This document shows, in pieces, positions 35,205-43,388 of a DNA stretch of 64,000 bases (within the stretch, counting starts at the first letter, position 1; every line of letters begins with the position of its first letter). Made by a program: the position numbers and the translations under genes. The stretch comes from Nocardioides acrostichi. GTDB taxonomy: Bacteria > Actinomycetota > Actinomycetes > Propionibacteriales > Nocardioidaceae. A model generated the notes under the pieces. It did no database searches. It was not told the DNA's origin and saw only the letters and a list, made by a program, of their open reading frames with translations. The stretch covers positions 19,450 through 83,449 of the forward strand of contig NZ_JADIVZ010000016.1 in the NCBI RefSeq assembly GCF_015319165.1, in the 5' to 3' direction.

Positions 35205-36817
35205 CTCTCAGTTCGAGCGAGCACGCTCGCGCAGTGGTGCGAGCGCTGGTCGATGCCGGGGTGCGCGAGGTCGTGGTCTCGCCGGGCTCCCGCAACGCAC
35301 CGCTGTCGTTCGCCGTGTTCGATGCAGCGGCGGCAGGCGTGCTGCGGCTACACACCCGCATCGACGAGCGGTCGGGTGCGTTCCTGGCGCTGGGCCTGGC
35401 CAAGACCGGGCCACGCGCAGCCGTGCTGTGCACGTCGGGCACCGCCGTCGCGAATCTGCACCCCGCCCTGCTCGAGGCTGCCCACGCCGGGGTGCCGCTC
35501 GTGGCCGTCACCGCCGACCGGCCGCCGCGGCTGCGCGGCACGGGCGCCAACCAGACCACCGACCAGGTGGGCGTGTTCGGTCCGCTCGTGCGCACCGTCG
35601 AGGCGGAGGCCTCCGCGCCGTGGGTCGTGCCCGAGGGGGTCGTACACCTCAACGTGCCGCTCGACGACCCGCTCGTGCCGGTCGACGCTGCCGGTCGCGG
35701 TTCGTGGGGGGAGCCGAGGCCGGACGCCGGGCGGCCGCGCCGCGAGCGGCCGGTGATGCCGCTGCTCGACCCGGGGCCGCGCACGGTCGTGGTGGCCGGC
35801 GACGACGCAGGGCCACCGGCTCGGCTGCTCGCGCAGGCCGGCGGTTGGCCGTTGCTCGCCGAGCCGACCAGCGGGTCGCGCACCGGAACCCACCCGATCC
35901 GCACCTACCGGGTGCTGCTCGGCGACGACGCGCCGGACTCGCTGACCGCGCAGATCGAGCGGGTCGTGGTCTTCGGCCACCCCACCCTCTCGCGCCCGGT
36001 GATGCGCCTGCTCGCGCGCCCAGACGTGGAGGTGCTCGCCGGGCCCGCACCGGGGGTGTGGAACGCGCGGCCGTTCCGCGTCGACGCCGAGCTGGCGGGC
36101 TGGGATCCGGACCCGTTGCAGGCGCCGGGCGCTGCCGGCTGGCTGGAGGCCTGGCGCGCTGCCGACGCCTCGGTGTCGCGGCGGCTCGACGCGCTGCTGG
36201 CGGCAGAACCACGACTCACACCGCACGAGGTCGCCGGGGCGGTGAGTGGCGCCGTCCGGGGAGGGGGGTTGCTGTTCGTGGGCGCGTCGAACCCGGTGCG
36301 CGACCTCGACCTGATGGCCGGCATGCCCGGCGCCCGCTACGCGGTCGGCGACCGGCGCAAGGTGATCGCGAACCGGGGCCTCGCGGGCATCGACGGCACG
36401 ATCTCGACTGCGATCGGTGCGGCGTTGGGCCGCCCGAGCTCGTCGCACGCGATCGCGCTGATGGGCGACGTGACCTTCCTGCACGACTCCGGCGGGTTGG
36501 TGCGCGGGCCCGACGAGCCCGAGCCGGACCTCGTCATCGTGGTGGTCAACGACGATGGCGGCTCCATCTTCGCCACCCTCGAGCAGGGTGCCCCCGAGCA
36601 CATCGACCGCTTCGAGCGGCTCTTCGGCACGCCGCACGGAGTCGACTTGGGTGCGCTGTGCGCGGCCACTCGCACCCCGCACGTGCGCGTCGACTCGCTG
36701 CCCGAGCTGGAGCAGGCCCTCGCCAGCCCCAACGGCGGGATCGAGGTCGTCGAGGCGAGGGTCGACCGGTCCGGACGCCGCGACCTCGACACCCGCATCC
36801 GCGCCCTCCGCCCGTGA
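35201..36817 (+). CDS. menD: 2-Succinyl-5-enolpyruvyl-6-hydroxy-3-cyclohexene-1-carboxylate synthase
   Basis: Thiamine diphosphate enzyme adding decarboxylated 2-oxoglutarate to isochorismate. The 538-residue protein has the pyrimidine-domain glutamate in HTRIDERSGAFLALG, the central domain, and the diphosphate-binding motif in MGDVTFLHDSGGL with VNDDGGSIF. GTG start at 35201 overlaps menC. Its substrate isochorismate is made by the menF product encoded 4 kb to the right on the other strand. The stop codon overlaps the first unit of a 22-bp repeat. Confidence 0.97.
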   Translation: MTLSSSEHARAVVRALVDAGVREVVVSPGSRNAPLSFAVFDAAAAGVLRLHTRIDERSGAFLALGLAKTGPRAAVLCTSGTAVANLHPALLEAAHAGVPLVAVTADRPPRLRGTGANQTTDQVGVFGPLVRTVEAEASAPWVVPEGVVHLNVPLDDPLVPVDAAGRGSWGEPRPDAGRPRRERPVMPLLDPGPRTVVVAGDDAGPPARLLAQAGGWPLLAEPTSGSRTGTHPIRTYRVLLGDDAPDSLTAQIERVVVFGHPTLSRPVMRLLARPDVEVLAGPAPGVWNARPFRVDAELAGWDPDPLQAPGAAGWLEAWRAADASVSRRLDALLAAEPRLTPHEVAGAVSGAVRGGGLLFVGASNPVRDLDLMAGMPGARYAVGDRRKVIANRGLAGIDGTISTAIGAALGRPSSSHAIALMGDVTFLHDSGGLVRGPDEPEPDLVIVVVNDDGGSIFATLEQGAPEHIDRFERLFGTPHGVDLGALCAATRTPHVRVDSLPELEQALASPNGGIEVVEARVDRSGRRDLDTRIRALRP

Positions 36818-36927
36818 CCTGCCCCCCAAGTTTTCGGGTGACCTGCCACCAGTTTTCGGGTGACCCGTCGCTAGTTTTCAGGTGACCTGCCACCAGTTTT
36901 CGGGTGACCCGTCGCTAGTTTTCACCT
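36816..36927 (+). repeat. Tandem 22-bp repeat, family 4, cluster 1
   Basis: Five tandem units: a 24-bp first unit that includes the GA of the menD TGA stop, then four 22-bp units alternating GACCTGCCACCAGTTTTCGG-GT and GACCCGTCGCTAGTTTTC-type sequences. The alternation of two unit types gives a 44-bp higher-order period. The repeats fill most of the gap between menD and the next gene. Confidence 0.85.
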
Positions 36928-36968
36928 CAGCGTTTGGGTGAGGGGCCGCGCGGGGGAGGGTGGCTGGC

Positions 36969-37331
36969 ATGAGCGAGCTGTCCGCGGCGAGTGAGCGCCG
37001 GACGCCGGAGGGTGTGGTGCCCTACGTGGAGTACTATACCGGCCCGTGCCGCACGCTGACCCTCGATATCGACCTGGGCCAGATCTCGATGCTCGTCTCC
37101 CGCAACGCCGCGCAGCGCACCAACGCCCCCACCGTCAGCATCGACGGACGCAACTACCCGGTGTACTGGGGTCGGGTGTACTTCGAGATCCCGGCCACGC
37201 GGGCGGTGCACGTCGCGGTGAGTGTCGGCGACAGCCACCAGGTGGCGTCCGTGCTGCTGCCGGCGGGCGGTGACACGGCGCTCTCCTATCGCGCCGGCGC
37301 TACCGGGGCCTCGCTCGTCACATCGCTGTGA
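36969..37331 (+). CDS. Conserved hypothetical protein, probably beta-rich
   Basis: A 120-residue soluble protein I do not recognise. It has no signal peptide or membrane helix; alternating hydrophobic stretches (TLTLDIDLGQISMLV, VHVAVSVGDSHQVASVLLPA) suggest a small beta-sandwich. One Cys and several Tyr (VPYVEYYTGPC) are near the N-terminus. The ATG at 36969 sits 8 nt after GGGGGAGGG and is preferred to the GTG at 36960. Its stop overlaps the start of the DUF1697 gene, so the two are coupled. Confidence 0.75.
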   Translation: MSELSAASERRTPEGVVPYVEYYTGPCRTLTLDIDLGQISMLVSRNAAQRTNAPTVSIDGRNYPVYWGRVYFEIPATRAVHVAVSVGDSHQVASVLLPAGGDTALSYRAGATGASLVTSL

Positions 37332-37858
37332 CCCGCTACGCCGCGCTGGTGCGCAACGTGATGCTGGGGCGTCAGGGCATCGACCGTGACGGGCTCCTCC
37401 GCACCGCTGCGGACGCCGGGGCTCGCGACGTCCGCTCGCACCTGGCCACCGGCAACCTGACCGTCACCTTCGACGGCCCACCCGACGACCTGGCCGCGCT
37501 CCTCGAGCGCGGGGTCGAGGCGATGCTGGGCCGACCCGAACCGGTGATGGTGCGCACCAGAGAGCAGCTGGCCGAACTGCTGGCCACCGACCCGTATGCC
37601 GGCCTGGATCCGCAGGAGTGGGAGATGGAGGTGTCGTTCCTGCGGCACGACGCCCCGTGTCTCGACCCCGCGCGGGTGCCGGAGAGCCACCGCACGCGCG
37701 TGCTGCTGGTGCGTGAACGCGAGCTGGTCACGGCACGACCGCCGGAGGGCACCGGGCGACCCCACGTGAACCGGTTGCTGGAACGGGCGACCCGACTGCC
37801 GGCGTCCGCGCGGGGTTGGCGCACCCTGCACCGCTTGGCGAGCGCTCTGGACTGCTGA
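37328..37858 (+). CDS. DUF1697 family protein
   Basis: A 176-residue cytoplasmic protein of the DUF1697 family, recognisable by the opening TRYAALVRNVMLGRQGIDRDG and the ATGNLTVTF segment, then EVSFLRHDAP and the C-terminal GRPHVNRLLERATRLPASARGW. The function of this family is not established. GTG start overlaps the upstream hypothetical gene, and the antiporter begins 29 nt downstream. Confidence 0.85.
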   Translation: MTRYAALVRNVMLGRQGIDRDGLLRTAADAGARDVRSHLATGNLTVTFDGPPDDLAALLERGVEAMLGRPEPVMVRTREQLAELLATDPYAGLDPQEWEMEVSFLRHDAPCLDPARVPESHRTRVLLVRERELVTARPPEGTGRPHVNRLLERATRLPASARGWRTLHRLASALDC

Positions 37859-37887
37859 CCCGGCTCCGCACCTGGGAGGATGGCCCC

Positions 37888-39750
37888 GTGGAGATCGCGC
37901 TGGCCCTGGTCGTGCTCGCAGTCGTGGTGCTCACGGTCACCGGGTTGGCGGAGCGATTCGACCTGCCGGCGCCGTTGGTGCTCGTCGTGGTGGGCGTCGT
38001 GGGGTCGTATCTGCCCTTCGTTCCCCGGGTCGAGCTCGAGCCCGAGGTCGTGCTGCTGGGTCTGCTGCCGCCGTTGCTGTACTCGGCCTCGCTGTCGACG
38101 TCGCTGGTCGACTTCAACGCCAACCGGCGCCCGATCCTGCTGCTCAGCGTGGGCCTGGTCGCCGCCACGACGCTGGTGGTGGGCGTGGTCGTGCACGCGG
38201 TGCTGCCGAGCGCGGGCTGGGCGGCGGCCTTCGCGCTGGGGGCGGTCGTCGCACCGCCCGACGCGGTGGCCGCCACCGCGATCGCCAAGCGCATCGGTCT
38301 GCCGCGCCGCATCGTGACGATCCTCGAGGGGGAGTCGCTGCTCAACGACGCGGCCGCGCTGGTCGCCCTGCGCACCGCCGTCGCCGCGGGTGCGGTGGGC
38401 ATCAGCGCGGTCGAGGTCGGTCGCGACTTCGTCGTGGCCGCGGGGGGCGGCCTGCTCGTGGGCCTGGTGTTCTTCGTCGTGGTCGCCAAGGTGCGCCGGG
38501 TGGTGCACGACTCGCTGCTCGACACCGGACTCTCGCTCGTCCTGCCGTTCGCCGCCTACGTCGCCGCGGAGGAGATCGAGGCTTCCGGTGTGCTCGCCGT
38601 CGTCGTCACCGGCCTACTCCTCGGGCACCAGGCGCCCGTGCTGCAGACCGCCGAGTCGCGCATATCCGAGCGGATGAACTGGCGCACGCTGTCGTTCGTG
38701 CTCGAGCACGCCGTGTTCTTGCTCATCGGTCTCCAGGCCCGCCACCTGATGGTCGCGGTGTCGTCGTCACAGCTGTCGCCGGGCCGCATCCTCGGCGTGT
38801 GCGCGGCCACGCTCGGCACCGTGGTCGTCGTCCGGCTGATCTGGGTGTTCTGCTCGCGCTACCTGCTCGTCCGGCCCGGTCCGGATCCCGACAGCGGGGT
38901 GCGGCCGCCGTGGAGCTACACCTTCGTGGTCGGCTGGGCCGGCATGCGCGGCGTCGTCACGCTGGCCGCGGCGTTCGTGCTCCCTCCCGAGACGCCGCAC
39001 CGCGACGTCCTGCTGCTCGCGGCCTTCGCCGTGGTCGCGGTCACGCTGCTCGTGCAGGGACTCTCCCTCCCGTGGGTCGCGCGCCGGCTGCGCGTGCCCT
39101 CGCCCGACCCCATGGACGACGCCCTCGCCCGCGCCACCCTGCTCCAGCAGGCCTCGAAGGCGGGGGAGCGCGCGCTCGACGAGCTCGAGTACGACGACCG
39201 TCACGGCGTGGTCGACCTGATCCGCCAGCGTGTCGACCAGCGCAACTTCGCCGCGTGGGAGCGCCTCGGCACCACGGCCGACACCGAGAGCCCCAGCGAG
39301 CTCTACGCCCGCGCCCGCGAGGCGATGATCGAGGCCGAGCGCGCGCGGGTGCTCGAGATCCGCTCGACGGGGCAGGTGCCCTCCGACGTGGTCAGCGAGG
39401 TACTGGCGATGCTCGATGTCGAGGAGTCGATGATCGACCGCTCCTCGCAGGCCCGCTCCGACATCGCCCGCGCCGCGGCACGTCGTCCGCCAGCGGGCAG
39501 TTGTCGTGAGCTCGACGAGCACCCGTTGACCGACGGTCCCGAGCAGCCGGTCTGCCAGGGCTGCATCGACGAGGGCCTCACCCCGGTCGCGCTGCGGATG
39601 TGCCTGACCTGCGGCGAGGTCGGCTGTTGCGACTCCTCGGTCGGGCGCCACGCCGCCGCCCACTTCCGTGAGACCCAGCACCCCGTCATCCGCTCGGTGG
39701 AGCCCAGCGAGGACTGGCGCTGGTGCTACGTGCACCACCTCACCGCCTGA
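37888..39750 (+). CDS. CPA1-type Na+/H+ antiporter with C-terminal UBP zinc finger
   Basis: A 620-residue fusion. Residues 1-420 carry about 12 membrane helices of a monovalent cation/proton antiporter, with the ion-binding region APPDAVAATAIAKRIGLPRR and the downstream LEGESLLNDAAALV typical of NhaP/NHE-like exchangers, and GWAGMRGVVTLAAAFVLP. A charged cytoplasmic region (about 425-535) follows. Residues 539-620 form a UBP-type zinc finger (CQGC, CLTCGEVGCCD, GRHAAAHFRETQHPV). GTG 37888 has GGAGG 9 nt upstream. The finger is best known from eukaryotic deubiquitinases; here it may sense or bind a C-terminal peptide. That role is inference. Confidence 0.92.
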   Translation: MEIALALVVLAVVVLTVTGLAERFDLPAPLVLVVVGVVGSYLPFVPRVELEPEVVLLGLLPPLLYSASLSTSLVDFNANRRPILLLSVGLVAATTLVVGVVVHAVLPSAGWAAAFALGAVVAPPDAVAATAIAKRIGLPRRIVTILEGESLLNDAAALVALRTAVAAGAVGISAVEVGRDFVVAAGGGLLVGLVFFVVVAKVRRVVHDSLLDTGLSLVLPFAAYVAAEEIEASGVLAVVVTGLLLGHQAPVLQTAESRISERMNWRTLSFVLEHAVFLLIGLQARHLMVAVSSSQLSPGRILGVCAATLGTVVVVRLIWVFCSRYLLVRPGPDPDSGVRPPWSYTFVVGWAGMRGVVTLAAAFVLPPETPHRDVLLLAAFAVVAVTLLVQGLSLPWVARRLRVPSPDPMDDALARATLLQQASKAGERALDELEYDDRHGVVDLIRQRVDQRNFAAWERLGTTADTESPSELYARAREAMIEAERARVLEIRSTGQVPSDVVSEVLAMLDVEESMIDRSSQARSDIARAAARRPPAGSCRELDEHPLTDGPEQPVCQGCIDEGLTPVALRMCLTCGEVGCCDSSVGRHAAAHFRETQHPVIRSVEPSEDWRWCYVHHLTA

Positions 39751-39753
39751 CCA

Positions 39754-39807
39754 CGAGGGGTCGCGTAGTGACCCGCGAGGGGTCGCAGATTGTTGCTCGA
39801 GGGGTCA
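39754..39807. repeat. 22-bp repeat, family 2, cluster 3
   Basis: Two full 22-bp units and one partial (each starting CGAGGGGTC) between the antiporter and the convergent acetyltransferase gene, in the same register as the other family 2 clusters. The last unit runs into the acetyltransferase stop codon. Confidence 0.8.
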
Positions 39808-40278
39808 GGTTCTGACCATCCGCAGGTGCCGGCCCTCGGGCTCGTCGAACCCGGCGCCGTCGAAGGAGAACCCCGCCCGCTCGTAGAACCGGACGGCGCG
39901 TACGTTGCCCGCGAGCACCCAGAGGTAGGCCGGCCGGTCGCCCAGAACCTGGCCGAGCAGGCGTCGTCCGAGACCGGTGGAGTAGTGCGAGGCCCGCACG
40001 TACAGCGCCTTGAGCTCCAGCTGCGCCGGCGGGTCGTCGTCGCGTGCGGGGCCGGCGTTGGCGAACCCGACCAGCCGGCCGTCGTCGACGGCCAGCCAGA
40101 CGTCGGGGTCGGCCGTGAGCCAGGCCCGACGCCGCTCGACCGCCGCGGCCCGGTCGGCGCGCCGCTGATCGAGCACCGACTGGGGCATCAACCCGCTGTA
40201 GGCGTCGTCCCACACGTCGAGATGCAGATCGGTGAGTGCCTCGGCGTCCTTCGCGGTAGCCGTGCGCAGGTCGATCAT
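39805..40278 (-). CDS. GNAT family N-acetyltransferase
   Basis: A 157-residue acetyltransferase. The acetyl-CoA-binding motif A is LELKALYVRASHYSTGLGRR (strand 4 and the Gln/Arg-x-x-Gly-x-Gly/Ala-like loop), followed by YLWVLAGNVRAVRFYERAGF (motif B). The N-terminus IDLRTATAKDAEALTDLH is the usual first strand and helix. The substrate cannot be deduced. The ATG at 40278 was chosen since upstream residues overlap the divergent gene. It is divergent from the metallo-hydrolase with 31 bp between starts. Confidence 0.9.
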   Translation of the reverse strand: MIDLRTATAKDAEALTDLHLDVWDDAYSGLMPQSVLDQRRADRAAAVERRRAWLTADPDVWLAVDDGRLVGFANAGPARDDDPPAQLELKALYVRASHYSTGLGRRLLGQVLGDRPAYLWVLAGNVRAVRFYERAGFSFDGAGFDEPEGRHLRMVRT

Positions 40279-40309
40279 GGCGCCACCGTAGCCGCGTAGG
40301 TTGGACGGC

Positions 40310-40948
40310 ATGCGGATCACCAAGTTCGGCCACGCCTGCGTGCGCATCGAGCACGACGGCTCCACGATCGTGATCGACCCCGGCGTGTTCACCGACCTCG
40401 AGGCCGTCGATGGCGCCGATGCGGTACTGCTCACCCACGAGCACCCCGACCACTGGACCGCCGATCACCTGCGGCGCGCCGACGCACCCGTGTTCACCAT
40501 CGCCGACGTCGCCACCCAGATCGCCGACGCCGCCCCCGACCTGCTCGAGCGGACGACGACCGTGGCGCCCGGCGAGTCCCTCACCGTCGCGGGGGTGCCC
40601 GTGGAGGTGGTCAACGAGAGGCACGCGGTGATCCACCCGGACTACCCGCGCTTCCACAACTCCGGCTACCTGCTCGACCTCGGTGGCACCAGTGTCTTCC
40701 ATCCCGGCGATGCGCTGGACGGGCCTGGGCGTCCAGTCGACGTACTGCTGCTGCCCGTCTCGGCGCCATGGCTGAAGGCGAGCGAGTGCATCGACTTCGC
40801 CGTCGGCGTGGGGGCCAAGCGCAACCTCGGCATCCACGACGCGATCTACTCCGAGGCCGGTCTCGGCTTCATCGAGACCCACCTGGCGAACTTCCTCGGT
40901 CCCCGCGAGCAGGAGTACAGCTACCTCGTCCCCGGCGCCGACCTCTGA
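40310..40948 (+). CDS. MBL fold metallo-hydrolase (UlaG-like)
   Basis: A 212-residue metallo-beta-lactamase-fold protein. The metal motif is LLTHEHPDHW, with additional ligands in ERHAVIH and FHPGDALDG. The short opening MRITKFGHACVRIEHDGSTI places it in the UlaG/UPF0173-like group; the substrate is unknown. ATG 40310 is preceded by TAGGTT at 40297-40302, 7 nt upstream, consistent with a leaderless transcript; a TTG at 40301 is unlikely. Confidence 0.88.
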   Translation: MRITKFGHACVRIEHDGSTIVIDPGVFTDLEAVDGADAVLLTHEHPDHWTADHLRRADAPVFTIADVATQIADAAPDLLERTTTVAPGESLTVAGVPVEVVNERHAVIHPDYPRFHNSGYLLDLGGTSVFHPGDALDGPGRPVDVLLLPVSAPWLKASECIDFAVGVGAKRNLGIHDAIYSEAGLGFIETHLANFLGPREQEYSYLVPGADL

Positions 40949-40962
40949 CTTCGCTCGGCTAT

Positions 40963-41019
40963 CGACCCCTCGAGCAGCAGAAATCGACCCCTCGTGGGAC
41001 GATTCGCGACCCCTCGTGG
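40963..41019 (+). repeat. 22-bp repeat, family 2, cluster 4
   Basis: Two full units (CGACCCCTCGAGCAGCAGAA... at 40963-40984 and CGACCCCTCGTGGGACGATT... at 40985-41006) and a partial third, filling the gap between the metallo-hydrolase and the convergent isochorismate synthase gene. Confidence 0.8.
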
Positions 41020-42315
41020 TCAGGTGAGGGCGTCGCGCACCGGGACGAACTTGGCCTGGGCCTCGGCCAGCTCGGAGGCGGGGTCGGAGTCGGCGACGAT
41101 GCCGCACCCGGCGAACAGTCGCACGGTGCTGCCGTCGACGGCGGCCGAGCGCAGGGCGATGCCCCACTCGCCGTCGCCGGTTGCGTCCATCCACCCGACC
41201 GGGCCGGCGTAGCGGCCGCGGTCCATCGACTCGATCTCGGCGATGAGGGCCACGGCGGCGGAGGTGGGGGTACCCCCCACGGCGGCGGAGGGGTGCAGGG
41301 CAGCGGCGAGCTCGAGCGAGGTGACCGCGGCGCCGTCGGACTCGTGTGCCACCCCGGCGACGTCGGTGGCCAGGTGCATCACGTTGGGCAGGTGCAGCAC
41401 GAAGGGAGCCTCGGGCACGTTCATCGACGAGCAGTGCGGCTCCAGCGCATCGGCGACCGAGCGGACGGCGTACTCGTGCTCCTCGAGATCCTTCGACGAG
41501 CGGGCCAGGACGCCGGCCAGCTCGGCGTCACGGGTGTCGTCACCGGTACGGCGGATCGTGCCGGCCAGCACGCGCGAAGTCACGAGGCCGCGCTCGCGGC
41601 GGACCAACATCTCGGGAGTGGCGCCGACCATGCCGTCGACATGGAAGGTCCAGCACATGGGGTAGCCGGCCGCCAGCCGGCGCAGCGGCCACCGCACGTC
41701 GACATCGGTGGCGGCGGTCGCCAGCAGGTCGCGGGCGAGCACCACCTTCTCGAGGTCGCCGGCGCTGATGCGCCTGACGGCCTCGGCGACCGCCGCCATC
41801 CACTGCTCGCCGTCGAGGGCACCGTCGGAGAAGGTCACCGAGCGCGGGGCCTCGGGCGGGTCGGCCGCGACGAGTCGCTGCTCGCCGTGCTCGAGCCCGC
41901 GGCCGATGGTGGTGACCCAGGCGCGGTCGCCGCGGCGACCGACGACGACGGCAGGCACCACGAGCACGGAGTCGCCAGGGTCGTCGCCGAACGCGAACGA
42001 GCCGAAGCACACCAGCCCGCTGCCCGGCTCACGCACCTCGTCGCGCACGACCGACCTGGCGCGCGCGGCCTGCCACCAGTGGGCGGCGGCCGCGAACCGC
42101 TCAGGGCCTTGGGTGCGCAGCACCGCGGCCGTGCCCCAACCGACCAGCCCCTCGCCGCGGCGCACCCAGCTGACGGGGTCGTCGGCGGGGAGCAGGTCGA
42201 GCAGTGCGGCCCCGGCGTCGACGTCGACCTCCGTGGTGCGGACGACGAGTGCGGGCACCGACCGCTCGCCGTCCAACTGCGCGGGCGAGCGCGGGGACGA
42301 CCGGGGGTGGGGCAC
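41020..42315 (-). CDS. menF: Isochorismate synthase
   Basis: Converts chorismate to isochorismate, entry step of menaquinone synthesis. The 431-residue protein has the chorismate-binding core: GDLEKVVLARDLL, VGATPEMLVRRERGLVTSRV, AGTIRRTGDD, SSKDLEEHEYAV, LHPSAAVGGTPTSAA and the metal-binding IAEIESMDRGRYAGPVGW. No PabA-like domain or Trp-type motif is present, which separates it from anthranilate and PABA synthases. A siderophore (salicylate/DHBA) role is possible in principle, but the men context favours menaquinone. GTG 42315 has TATTCT 6 nt upstream, so the transcript is probably leaderless. Confidence 0.92.
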   Translation of the reverse strand: MPHPRSSPRSPAQLDGERSVPALVVRTTEVDVDAGAALLDLLPADDPVSWVRRGEGLVGWGTAAVLRTQGPERFAAAAHWWQAARARSVVRDEVREPGSGLVCFGSFAFGDDPGDSVLVVPAVVVGRRGDRAWVTTIGRGLEHGEQRLVAADPPEAPRSVTFSDGALDGEQWMAAVAEAVRRISAGDLEKVVLARDLLATAATDVDVRWPLRRLAAGYPMCWTFHVDGMVGATPEMLVRRERGLVTSRVLAGTIRRTGDDTRDAELAGVLARSSKDLEEHEYAVRSVADALEPHCSSMNVPEAPFVLHLPNVMHLATDVAGVAHESDGAAVTSLELAAALHPSAAVGGTPTSAAVALIAEIESMDRGRYAGPVGWMDATGDGEWGIALRSAAVDGSTVRLFAGCGIVADSDPASELAEAQAKFVPVRDALT

Positions 42316-42356
42316 GGATCGAGAATACTGCCGACCCGTGCCCCACCACTCAGCGG

Positions 42357-43274
42357 TCAACTCCAGTACACGACGACCTTGTCGCCGACATGCACCTGGC
42401 CGAAGACCTGCTTGATGCCGTCGAGGTCGCGGATGTTGACACAGCCGTGGGAGGCCCCGGCGTAGCCGCGGGCAGCGAAGTCGCTGGAGAAGTGCACGGC
42501 CTGGCCGCCGGAGAAGAACATCGAGTAGGGCATCGCGGAGCCGTAGAGGTTCGAGACGTGGTCGGCGTCCATGCGCTGCACCTGGAAGAGGCCCTCGCGG
42601 GTGGGTGAGTACGACGCACCGAAGCGGGCGTCGAGGGTGATCCGCGTCGAGCCGTCGACCACCCACCGCACCGTGCGCGAGGTCTTGTCGATGCAGATGG
42701 CTCGGCCCGTGGTGCAGCGGGCGTCCAGAGCGCCGGGGGTGTTGACGGCGCCGCCGGGAGCCGGGTGCAGCTCGGCCTCGGTGGGCTCGTGCGTCATCGC
42801 GTGCAGCCGGTCGAGGGTGCGCTGGTCGACCTCGCCGGTCACCGGGATCTCGCGCTTGGCCTGGAAGCCGCGCACGGACTCGGCGGTGATCGGGCCGTAG
42901 TAGTCGGTGAGGCCTGCCGAGAACCACCCGATCTGCTTGAGCCGCGCCTGGAGTTCGCGCACGTCGTCACCGCTGCGGCCCTGCTTCATCAGGGCCGGGC
43001 CGGGCGTCATCGTGGGGCTGGGCTCGGATGTCGGCGTCTGGGTCGGTGTGGGCTTCGAGGTGGGCTTCGGCGTGGGCTTCGGCGTGGGGCTGACGTCGGG
43101 GGTCGGGGTGGATGTCGGGGCCGCGGACGGCGTCTGCGCGGCGTCGGTGACCTCGGTGGCGGGTTCGGCGGCGGCGACGTCTCGGCCCACGTGCTGTACG
43201 CCGTATCCGACGCCGAGGGCCAGCGCGACCATCATCAGTCCGATCGGAACGATCAGCAGGCGGCGGGCGGTCAT
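42357..43274 (-). CDS. L,D-transpeptidase with peptidoglycan-binding domain
   Basis: A 305-residue exported protein making 3-3 peptidoglycan cross-links or anchoring proteins. Residues 5-27 are a signal anchor; residues about 45-95 are a Pro/Thr-rich linker with PTPKPTPKPTSKPTPT-like repeats. A PG_binding_1 domain (DDVRELQARLKQIGWFSAGL) is at about 100-165, and the YkuD domain at about 180-305 ends in the catalytic motif SHGCVNIRDLD with His276 and Cys278. GAGGAG precedes the ATG. It lies between menF and the DUF6351 gene on the same strand. Confidence 0.94.
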   Translation of the reverse strand: MTARRLLIVPIGLMMVALALGVGYGVQHVGRDVAAAEPATEVTDAAQTPSAAPTSTPTPDVSPTPKPTPKPTSKPTPTQTPTSEPSPTMTPGPALMKQGRSGDDVRELQARLKQIGWFSAGLTDYYGPITAESVRGFQAKREIPVTGEVDQRTLDRLHAMTHEPTEAELHPAPGGAVNTPGALDARCTTGRAICIDKTSRTVRWVVDGSTRITLDARFGASYSPTREGLFQVQRMDADHVSNLYGSAMPYSMFFSGGQAVHFSSDFAARGYAGASHGCVNIRDLDGIKQVFGQVHVGDKVVVYWS

Positions 43275-43344
43275 GGGGGCTCACTCCTCGGTGGTGGGGT
43301 ACACCGGGAAGACGCAGGGTCCGGCCGCGAAGTTGCGGCAGGCC

Positions 43345-43388
43345 ACCTGGAAAGTTGTGGCGGGTCAGGTGAAAACTCGTGGCGGGTC
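43345..43388 (-). repeat. 22-bp repeat, family 4, cluster 2
   Basis: Two tandem 22-bp units in reverse orientation (43345-43366 and 43367-43388; minus strand GACCCGCCACGAGTTTTCAC-CT type). As at menD, the first unit begins inside the TGA stop of the adjacent gene, here the DUF6351 gene. The rest of the 112-bp gap holds the L,D-transpeptidase upstream region. Confidence 0.8.

Noticed and set aside
41020..42315. Anthranilate or aminodeoxychorismate synthase component I
   Set aside because: Motifs and the men gene context fit isochorismate synthase; no glutamine amidotransferase partner is present.
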